This document shows positions 57,357 through 64,000 of a stretch of 64,000 bases of DNA, in pieces. Source of the stretch: Acidobacteriota bacterium (lineage in GTDB: Bacteria > Acidobacteriota > UBA4820). Numbering within the stretch: the stretch's first letter is position 1; every line of letters begins with the position of its first letter. The DNA lies in NCBI GenBank assembly GCA_029559035.1, contig JAKQCT010000066.1, positions 1-64,000 on the forward strand, given 5' to 3'. A model generated the notes under the pieces. The model saw nothing but the letters and a program-made list of their open reading frames with translations, had not been told where the DNA came from and did no database searches. The translations under genes and the position numbers were made by a program.

Positions 57357-57710
57357 ATGAAGAAGGTCAATTTGTTGCTGCCTCTCTTTTCAGCGCTATG
57401 TCTTGTAGTCCTTTCGATCTCCGCGGAGCAGGCGACAATCGGCGCCGAAAAATGCGCGAGGATATGTCATAAGATACAGTATGATTCATGGCTGAAAACC
57501 CGCCACGCCGCCGTGAGCCCCAAGGTCGATTGCGAGTCCTGCCACGGCAAGGGCTCCGATTACGCGAGGCTCCATATCATGACCGATCCCGACGCCGCCA
57601 AGGCCGCCGGGCTTGTCGCTAAGCCTGCCAAGGCGTCCTGCACGGAGAAGTGTCACACGACCGGTTTCAAAGAAGAGATGATTAAAGCGGTCCACGAGCA
57701 CAAGAAGTAA
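57357..57710 (+). CDS. Small periplasmic multihaem cytochrome c
   Basis: A 117-residue exported protein (signal peptide to about residue 23). Three haem-attachment sites: CARICH (33-38), CESCH (59-63) and CTEKCH (95-100). The first and third have three residues between the cysteines (CX3CH), not the usual two. YDSWLKTRHAAV after the first site resembles the cytochrome c554 family, and His50, His73 and His113 are candidate second ligands. Likely an electron carrier in the periplasm. AGGAGG precedes the ATG. Confidence 0.8.
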   Translation: MKKVNLLLPLFSALCLVVLSISAEQATIGAEKCARICHKIQYDSWLKTRHAAVSPKVDCESCHGKGSDYARLHIMTDPDAAKAAGLVAKPAKASCTEKCHTTGFKEEMIKAVHEHKK

Positions 57711-57744
57711 CTGAAAAACCGATAGATTCTTTACTATCTGTCAC

Positions 57745-57773
57745 TTGACATATTTATTCTCGTATGGTTAATT
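57745..57773 (+). promoter_or_regulatory. Promoter, possibly of a leaderless transcript
   Basis: TTGACA (57745-57750), 17 bases, TTAATT (57768-57773). The expected start of transcription, about 57779-57781, is right at the ATG of the next gene (57782), which has no Shine-Dalgarno sequence. Confidence 0.5.
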
Positions 57774-57781
57774 CATAGCTT

Positions 57782-58510
57782 ATGGAAGAGTTATCCCGGG
57801 CGCTTGACAAATGGGACAGGAAAAGCGTTTTTCTGCTGAGAATCGATTACGGTTACCCGGTCCCCCTTAAGGCCGACCGCACGATCGACTGTTCCGCGGT
57901 CCCTCCATCGGATGTGCTGGAAGCGGCTCCGGCGTTTGCCCGTCCCGCCGTATGCCGGATCGTTTCTCCCCAGTTCGCTTTCTCGTCAAGAAGGAGGACG
58001 AGGGAGGGAGGCGGAGCGTCCGCCGTTCCTCTCCGTGATTCGGCGGTGATCATCGAGACGAGGTTCCCGAAAACCTTCAGGAGCGTCAGGGACTACCTCG
58101 AAAAAGAGAATGTCCGTCATACATCCTACGAAGCAAGACACGACGGCTCGCTTCCGCCCCTCTACAGGCAGCTGAGGCCGGGAAGCGACCTTTTCGAGCT
58201 TCATCTGTCCAGGGAATGGGAGACAGGGCTGTGCATGGCGCGCGGCACGTCGGTCATCGTCGAGGCGGGTTCGCTGATCTCCAAAAGCGCGGAACCGGTC
58301 GCGGCGGGAGCTCTGGCGAAGGAAATGGGGATAACGACGGGAGCGGCCGCGTCGTACCTGAGATGGATGGAAGACGCCGCGCTGGTCAGGAGGGTCGGAA
58401 AAGGATACCTGCTGAGGCACGAAGGGCTCTACCTTCTTTTCCGGGGCCGCCCCGAGCGTCAGGCCCGCGAGCGGGTCGTGAAAAAGAGCGACCCGATGGA
58501 CCTTGACTGA
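57782..58510 (+). CDS. Unknown protein with C-terminal winged-helix part
   Basis: A 242-residue soluble protein. The first 130 residues (ending around RFPKTFRSVRDYLEKENV) are not recognised. Residues about 170-225 (AAGALAKEMGITTGAAASYLRWMEDAALVRRVGKGYLLRHEGLYLLF) have the pattern of a winged helix-turn-helix. It may be a transcription regulator, possibly of glmS, which lies 50 bases downstream on the same strand. No promoter palindrome is seen. Confidence 0.6.
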   Translation: MEELSRALDKWDRKSVFLLRIDYGYPVPLKADRTIDCSAVPPSDVLEAAPAFARPAVCRIVSPQFAFSSRRRTREGGGASAVPLRDSAVIIETRFPKTFRSVRDYLEKENVRHTSYEARHDGSLPPLYRQLRPGSDLFELHLSREWETGLCMARGTSVIVEAGSLISKSAEPVAAGALAKEMGITTGAAASYLRWMEDAALVRRVGKGYLLRHEGLYLLFRGRPERQARERVVKKSDPMDLD

Positions 58511-58560
58511 ATTGAAAGAGCGTACATCTTTTTATTGTTGACGGACACCGGAGGTCCACC

Positions 58561-60387
58561 ATGTGCGGAATAGTCGGATACATCGGGCCGCGATCGCCCC
58601 TGCCGATCCTCGTGGAAGGGCTCAAAAAACTTGAATACAGGGGTTACGACAGCGCGGGAGTGGCGCTCATTGGCGGTAAAGGCCTGAACACCGAAAGAGC
58701 GGCGGGCAAGATGGTCAACCTGGAGGAAAAGCTCGCCCTGAAGAAGCTCGAAGGCGACTACGGGCTCGGACACACCAGGTGGGCGACCCACGGAAGGCCC
58801 ACCGAGGAGAACGCCCATCCTCACACTGACTGCGGCGGCGACATCGTCGTCGTCCACAACGGGATCATCGAGAACTATGTCGAACTGAAAAGCGCTCTCG
58901 AGAAAAAGGGGCACAAGTTCCGCACCGAGACCGACACCGAAGTGGTCGCCCACCTTCTCGAGGACGAGGGAAGCGATCTTCCTTCGGCTATGAGGAGCGT
59001 GTGCGGCAAGCTAAAGGGGATTTTCGCCCTCGCGGTGGCCTCTCTGCGCGACAGAGGGAAGATAGTGGTGGCGAGGATGGGGCCGCCGATAGTGATAGGC
59101 GTCGGGGACAAGGAGAACTTCGTCGCCAGCGACATCCCGGCGATCCTTCAGCACACCAGGAACATAATCTATCTTGAGGACGGCGAGATCGCGGTCATAA
59201 AGGCGGAAGAGATCGGGATAACCGATTTCGCGGGAGAACCGAGAACCCGTCTTCCGCAGAGGATAGCCTGGGATCCGATCCAGGCCGAGAAGGCCGGCTA
59301 CAAGCATTTCATGCAGAAGGAGATATTCGAACAGCCGAGAGCCCTCAGGGACACTCTTGTGGGAAGGATCTCCATAGAGACGGGGAGCGTCCACCTCGAG
59401 GAACTCGCGCCGCTCTCCCGGGAACTCAAGGAGACAGGGAGCCTTAATTTCGTGGCTTGCGGGACATCCCTCCACGCCTCGCTCTGCGGCAAGTTCCTGG
59501 TCGAGAACCTCGCCAGGATCCCCTGTTCCGTCGATTACGCGTCAGAGTTCAGGTACAGGGAGCCGGTCATCGATCCGAGGGACATTTTCGTCTTCGTAAG
59601 CCAGTCGGGCGAAACGGCGGACACGCTCGCGGCGCAGAGAGAAGCCAGGATCAGGGGCGCGAAGACCCTCGCGATCTGCAACGCCGTCGGATCGATGCTT
59701 ACAAGGGAGGCCGACGGGACAGTTTACACCCACGCGGGTCCCGAGATAGGCGTCGCCTCGACCAAGGCTTTCACCACACAGCTCACCGCGATAGCCCTTC
59801 TCGCGTGCCACCTGGGGGAACTGAAAGGGACTCTCCCGCAGGAAGAAAGAAAAGAATTCCTTTCAGCCCTTCAGCAGCTCCCCAAGCTTGCGGAAAAAGC
59901 GTTACGCCTCGAGAAGCAGGTCGAGAAGATCGCGAAGAACTATTCGAAATATAACAACTTCCTTTATCTGGGCAGGGGCGTCCATTACCCGATAGCTCTC
60001 GAAGGCGCGCTCAAACTCAAGGAAATATCCTACATCCACGCCGAAGGCTATCCCGCGGGCGAGATGAAGCACGGCCCCATAGCTCTGATCGACGGGAACC
60101 TGCCGGTCGTGGCGCTCGCGATGAAGGACCACGTCTACGACAAGGTGGTGTCCAATCTCGAGGAAGTCAAGGCGAGGGATGGGAAGGTGATCTCGATAAC
60201 CCAGGCGAAAGACGAGAGGCTAGAGAGGACTTCCGACTGGATAATGGAAGTTCCTGCGACCCTGCCGCTCCTGCAGGCTATACTGACGATAATCCCTCTC
60301 CAGCTCCTGGCGTACCACATAGCGGTGCTGAGGGGCTGCGATGTCGACCAGCCCAGGAACCTCGCGAAAAGCGTGACGGTGGAATGA
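58561..60387 (+). CDS. glmS: Glucosamine-6-phosphate synthase
   Basis: A 608-residue enzyme that makes glucosamine 6-phosphate from fructose 6-phosphate and glutamine, starting amino-sugar synthesis for peptidoglycan and LPS. Cys2 (MCGIVGYIG) is the glutaminase nucleophile; two SIS domains follow (VSQSGETADTLAA, YIHAEGYPAGEMKHGPIALI), ending with the family's PRNLAKSVTVE. CGGAGG precedes the ATG. No glmS ribozyme was recognised in the short leader. Confidence 0.97.
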   Translation: MCGIVGYIGPRSPLPILVEGLKKLEYRGYDSAGVALIGGKGLNTERAAGKMVNLEEKLALKKLEGDYGLGHTRWATHGRPTEENAHPHTDCGGDIVVVHNGIIENYVELKSALEKKGHKFRTETDTEVVAHLLEDEGSDLPSAMRSVCGKLKGIFALAVASLRDRGKIVVARMGPPIVIGVGDKENFVASDIPAILQHTRNIIYLEDGEIAVIKAEEIGITDFAGEPRTRLPQRIAWDPIQAEKAGYKHFMQKEIFEQPRALRDTLVGRISIETGSVHLEELAPLSRELKETGSLNFVACGTSLHASLCGKFLVENLARIPCSVDYASEFRYREPVIDPRDIFVFVSQSGETADTLAAQREARIRGAKTLAICNAVGSMLTREADGTVYTHAGPEIGVASTKAFTTQLTAIALLACHLGELKGTLPQEERKEFLSALQQLPKLAEKALRLEKQVEKIAKNYSKYNNFLYLGRGVHYPIALEGALKLKEISYIHAEGYPAGEMKHGPIALIDGNLPVVALAMKDHVYDKVVSNLEEVKARDGKVISITQAKDERLERTSDWIMEVPATLPLLQAILTIIPLQLLAYHIAVLRGCDVDQPRNLAKSVTVE

Positions 60388-60388
60388 A

Positions 60389-60724
60389 ATGATAATAGCT
60401 GTAGCGTCTTCGGACAAGAACATCGATTCGAAAGTGAGCGGGGTCTTCGGCAAAGTCCCCTTTATCTTCGTCGCCGACACGGAAAGCCGGATCGTCAAGA
60501 TCCTCGACATCTCGAAGATCGCGGCACTTCCTTACGAAAGCGGGAAAGGCGCAGCGGAGCTGCTCATCAGGATAGGAGCGGATCGCGTAGCGGCGGTTTC
60601 GATCGAAGAGGAACCCCGCGAAATCCTTGCCGGTAAGGGGATCGCGGTCTTCTCCGGAGCGTCGGGGACCGCGAGGGAAGTGATCGACCGGATCGCGACG
60701 GGAGGCCGCATTGAAAACAAATAA
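60389..60724 (+). CDS. NifX/NifB-like cofactor-binding domain protein
   Basis: A 111-residue protein of the dinitrogenase iron-molybdenum-cofactor family (ribonuclease H-like fold). MIIAVASSDKNIDSKVSGVFGKVPFIFVADTE and GIAVFSGASGTAREVIDRI are typical. In nitrogen fixers these proteins carry cofactor parts; stand-alone forms in other bacteria are of unknown use. It begins one base after glmS and overlaps the protease gene by 14 bases. No other nif genes are seen. Confidence 0.8.
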   Translation: MIIAVASSDKNIDSKVSGVFGKVPFIFVADTESRIVKILDISKIAALPYESGKGAAELLIRIGADRVAAVSIEEEPREILAGKGIAVFSGASGTAREVIDRIATGGRIENK

Positions 60725-63700
60725 GACATCATTCCTCGCAGCGTGGGCGGCCAAGGTTTCGCTGATCTGCGCTCTTCTTCTTCAATCAGCTTCATCGGCC
60801 CGCGCCTCATCGCCTTACGGAGAGGCGGCGGACAAGTATCCGTCGGGAGTTGTTATTGAACGACAGGATGCCGGGAGGGGAAGCGGTCTCATCTTCCTGA
60901 AATGGAGGGCGGTGGATCCCCTCTCCGAAACCGGGGTGAAGATCCAAGAGAATTATCAGGGGAACCGTTTATTCCTCGCGAGCTTCACGCGGGAAGTTGG
61001 CTTGAAGAAGATCAGGTCCGTCGAGGACGGGGAGCTGTCCTTCCTGGAAAAAATCCCCGACAATGGTTTCCTCGTCAAGGCTTCAAGCAGGGGTCTAGCG
61101 CGGCTCATGAGTCTCGAAGGATTCAGAAGCGTTCTAAAATATGAACCCCAAGACAAGATAGATCCGGCGCTGCTCTCCGGAACCTGGAGAGAACCGGTCG
61201 TCATCGAGGCGCTGCTCGCGAGAGGGGAAAGCCCGGCCTCCCTGGTCGAAGAGACGAGGTCCCAGTTCTTCCTTGGAATGCTGGGACACGAAGAGGAGGG
61301 GATCAGGCTCAGATGGCTGGTCCAAAGTGAGAGCCTCGCCGAATTTTCCAGGAAACTTGCCTCGCGCGACGAGGTGGTACTCGTTTCGCCGTTCTTCCTG
61401 CCGGGGGTCCTCAACGACGACTCCATCTGGGTCATCCAGAGCTACGACACGGCGAACAAGCGGAACTACGCGCTTTCCGCGACGCTCTTCAATCACGGCC
61501 TGCTCGGGCAGGGCGAGATCGCGGGAGTTTCAGACAGCGGCCTCGACAATGACATGTGCTACTTTTCCTACGGCGAGAACGGGTACGCGGAAGCTTCATA
61601 CCCGTCTCTCCCCGCGGCCGGGCCGCTCGACCTGTCGAAAAAAGTGATAGGCTACGCGGTGCTTCCCGGAGCCTCGGCCTACGACAACAACGCCACCTGC
61701 GGAGGGCCGGTCCAGTTCCACGGTACGCACACTTCAGGGAGCGTCGTGGGCGACAACTTCATGAACATCGCCTCTCAAAGCTCGGCGGGCCACGACACGG
61801 GAGACGGGATGGCTCCGATGGCGAAACTCTATTTCCAGGACGCCGGCGACGACACCAGCGGCTGTCTCACCGGCCTCGCGAACGACTACGGTGATATCTT
61901 CGGGCAGGCTTACAACGCCGGCGTGAGGGTACACTCGAACTCCTGGGGGTCTTCTTCCGGAGGGCAATACACCACGGAGGCTTCAGAGGTGGACCGGTTC
62001 CTCTACGACAACGAGGATTTCTCCCTCTTCTTTGCCGCGGGCAACAGCGGGCCTTTCACCGGAACGATCGATTCTCCGGCGTCCGCGAAGAACTGCGTCG
62101 CAGTGGGGAGCGTCGTCTCGGGTTCGATCGGCTCTGATGCGGTCTCTGATTTTTCATCGAGAGGGCCGACCGCCGACGGAAGGGTCAAGCCGGACATCAT
62201 GGCTCCCGGCGAAAGCATAGTCTCCGCGTCCGGTACGATAAGTTCTTTGGACCGCAACTGCGGGTTCAAATGGCTCAGCGGAACTTCCATGGCCACGCCG
62301 ACCGCGGCGGGTGGAGCCGTCCTTTTGAGGAACTATTTCACAGAAGGATTTTATCCTCGCGGAGAGGCGGACCAGGCCGATTCCTTCTCTCCGAGCTCGA
62401 GCCTCATTAAGGCGGCCCTGATAGCGGGGGCGATGGATGTCGGAGGCGCGGACATTCCCAACGTGATGGAGGGCTGGGGGAGGGTCAACCTCGACCGGTT
62501 CGCCTTTTTCAGGAACGACGACAGGGACACCCTCAGGCCTGCAGCTTACGACGTGAGGAACGAGGCGGGGCTGACCGACGGGGAAGAGATGGTTTTCGAA
62601 GTGGCCCTCAATCATGCGGGCCCGCTCAAGATCGTCCTTGTGTGGCTCGATCCGGAAGGGACTCCGATGTCGTCGAAGGCGCTTGTGAACGACCTCGATC
62701 TTGAAGCGGCGTCACCTTCGGGAGAGATCTTCAGAGGCAACAACTTCGTCCAGGGGACTTCCGTGTCGGGAGGGCAGGGCGACAACAAGAACAATGTCGA
62801 GGGGATCTATCTTTCGGATGCGGCGCAGGGCACATGGCAGGTGAAGGTCAAAGCCTCCGACGTGAACGGTACCCCCAGGCAGGACGATTCCGAGAGGCAG
62901 GGCTTCGCGCTCGTTATGATCAAGACTTCCTCTCCTTCGCCCGAAGCCGCTCCCTCCGGACTCGAAGCGGCTGACGAAGGGGAGGGAGGGATAAGCCTTT
63001 CGTGGAACGCTGTCGGCGGAGCAGATTCCTATTCGGTATACAGGATCACCGGAACGGCCCCCGGTTCTCCCGTGACGTTCATCGGCGGATCTGCGACCAC
63101 GACATTCACGGACATGAGGGCCCACGGAGGCTATCTTTACACCTACTTCGTGAGGGCCGCGACCGGCAATTTTGAAGGGCCGGCTTCTGAGAAGGTCACC
63201 GCGACAGGCAGCGGAGACTGCTCACTGAGACCTCGTTTCGCGGGAGTGCTCAGCGCTGCGAACGACGACGATACTCCCGGCTGCGACATTGTTCTCGGCT
63301 GGGGAGCCGCGGAGCCGAGATGCCCGCTTTATCCCGGGATCAGCTACAACGTTTACAGGGACGACTCGCCGGATTTCGTTCCCTCGCAAGGGAACAAGAT
63401 CGCTTCAGGCTTAGGAGCCCTTTCTTTCAGGGATTCGACGATCCCCTCCAGCAACACCTACTACTACATCGTCAGGGCGGAGGATTCCGCCGGCAACGAG
63501 GACGCCAACATCGTCAGGATAAACGCCACGCCTTTCGGCGAGCCCGTCTCGACGGGAGACTGGACCGACGACGGGGGCGACGCTCTCGCGCTCATGTCGC
63601 TTGAGTCGCCGTGGAACGTGAACGACGCGCGCAACCACACCCCTTACGGAAAATATTCTTACAGCATAGCGGACAAGGGGCTTCCCTACCGTTCCAACTC

Positions 63701-64000
63701 GTGCTCGTCGCTGGCGACGCCTCTCCTGGAACTCAGGGGCGACACTCCGGAGCTGAGCTATTCGGTAAGCTACAACCTCGAGAACGGCTGGGACGGAGTG
63801 GTCGTCGAAATCTCCGAGGAAGGGGCCGATTGGGTCCCCCTGACGCCGTCGGAAGGTTATCCCGGAAGCTTCGCCTACACGGGGACGCCCCCAGTCAACA
63901 GGTGCGGGATCGTCTCCACTCGCGGAGCATTTTCCGGGCCGAAGGTCAACGACGGGCTGACCGCGTGGATCCTCTACACGCACGACCTGTCCGCCTACAA
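60711..64000 (+). CDS. Subtilisin-family secreted protease, cut by window end
   Basis: At least 1096 residues, still open at the last base. A signal peptide (about 1-34, ending SSARA), a prodomain, and the S8 catalytic triad: Asp275 (GVSDSGLDND), His337 (FHGTHTSG) and Ser526 (SGTSMATP), with FAAGNSGP supplying the oxyanion Asn. After the protease domain come a P-like/jelly-roll domain (about 610-745), two fibronectin type III-like domains (SLSWNAVGGADSYSVYR and ISYNVYRDDS) and the start of another beta-rich domain. Probably a surface or exported protease. The start is TTG with GGAGG 5 bases upstream. Confidence 0.9.
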   Translation, partial: MKTNKTSFLAAWAAKVSLICALLLQSASSARASSPYGEAADKYPSGVVIERQDAGRGSGLIFLKWRAVDPLSETGVKIQENYQGNRLFLASFTREVGLKKIRSVEDGELSFLEKIPDNGFLVKASSRGLARLMSLEGFRSVLKYEPQDKIDPALLSGTWREPVVIEALLARGESPASLVEETRSQFFLGMLGHEEEGIRLRWLVQSESLAEFSRKLASRDEVVLVSPFFLPGVLNDDSIWVIQSYDTANKRNYALSATLFNHGLLGQGEIAGVSDSGLDNDMCYFSYGENGYAEASYPSLPAAGPLDLSKKVIGYAVLPGASAYDNNATCGGPVQFHGTHTSGSVVGDNFMNIASQSSAGHDTGDGMAPMAKLYFQDAGDDTSGCLTGLANDYGDIFGQAYNAGVRVHSNSWGSSSGGQYTTEASEVDRFLYDNEDFSLFFAAGNSGPFTGTIDSPASAKNCVAVGSVVSGSIGSDAVSDFSSRGPTADGRVKPDIMAPGESIVSASGTISSLDRNCGFKWLSGTSMATPTAAGGAVLLRNYFTEGFYPRGEADQADSFSPSSSLIKAALIAGAMDVGGADIPNVMEGWGRVNLDRFAFFRNDDRDTLRPAAYDVRNEAGLTDGEEMVFEVALNHAGPLKIVLVWLDPEGTPMSSKALVNDLDLEAASPSGEIFRGNNFVQGTSVSGGQGDNKNNVEGIYLSDAAQGTWQVKVKASDVNGTPRQDDSERQGFALVMIKTSSPSPEAAPSGLEAADEGEGGISLSWNAVGGADSYSVYRITGTAPGSPVTFIGGSATTTFTDMRAHGGYLYTYFVRAATGNFEGPASEKVTATGSGDCSLRPRFAGVLSAANDDDTPGCDIVLGWGAAEPRCPLYPGISYNVYRDDSPDFVPSQGNKIASGLGALSFRDSTIPSSNTYYYIVRAEDSAGNEDANIVRINATPFGEPVSTGDWTDDGGDALALMSLESPWNVNDARNHTPYGKYSYSIADKGLPYRSNSCSSLATPLLELRGDTPELSYSVSYNLENGWDGVVVEISEEGADWVPLTPSEGYPGSFAYTGTPPVNRCGIVSTRGAFSGPKVNDGLTAWILYTHDLSAY

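Noticed and set aside
58511-58560. glmS ribozyme
   Set aside because: The leader is too short and I could not find the expected core before the start codon.

Overview
This window looks like a stretch of a bacterial chromosome from a GC-rich, Gram-negative organism, probably a little-studied lineage. An Omp85-type outer-membrane barrel (9229-10818) implies an outer membrane. Arginine is very often encoded by AGG. The EF-Tu switch I region lacks the usual RGITI motif and resembles the form I recall from Planctomycetes and relatives, so a PVC-like or neighbouring candidate phylum is possible, but I cannot place it further. NfnAB, a multihaem cytochrome and a Dps-like ferritin next to a Fur-family regulator and catalase suggest an anaerobe or microaerophile that has to survive oxygen. 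Start codons other than ATG (TTG, GTG) are common, almost always behind a clear Shine-Dalgarno sequence.

Layout. 1-6500: a secreted propeller-like protein, then NfnA-NfnB with a free-standing GXGXG protein and a SixA-like phosphatase. 6499-9097: ferritin-like protein, Fur/PerR-type regulator and catalase. 9229-13033: Omp85-like barrel, FmdB zinc ribbon, glutamine synthetase. 13189-32676: an uninterrupted str-S10-spc-alpha ribosomal supercluster (rpsL to rplQ, including fusA, tuf, secY, adk, map, infA, rpmJ, rpoA) behind a textbook consensus promoter, followed by rarA. 34200-45340: an accessory region holding a 21-bp minisatellite, a frameshifted conserved gene, a five-gene minus-strand defence operon (SIR2, HerA, type III Mod, type III Res, a protein with a HEPN-like motif) and a nucleotidyltransferase/small-protein pair. 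45478-50726: DDAH-like hydrolase, TPR protein, MtaB, YfiH/LACC1-family protein, MscL and an MBL-fold hydrolase. 50769-56493: tRNA-Ser and a minus-strand operon FHA-mnmA-hemX-hemA-hemC-hemD for the C5 route to haem. 57107-64000: tRNA-Asp, a small cytochrome with CX3CH haem sites, a winged-helix-like protein, glmS, a NifX-like protein and a subtilisin-family protease cut by the window end.

The most striking system is the operon at 35577-43991. SIR2-HerA is a known anti-phage pair and Mod/Res is a known type III restriction-modification pair. Here they are tightly coupled with overlapping reading frames and end in a small protein carrying an RX4H HEPN-type ribonuclease motif. The target-recognition part of Mod has a clearly different base composition from the rest of the gene. 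Intergenic spaces repeatedly hold two kinds of heptanucleotide repeat (CAGCCTT-like and TTTTCAA-like) and other dispersed repeats that no gene explains.

Family assignments rest on recognising motifs and overall sequence by eye; no database search was run.
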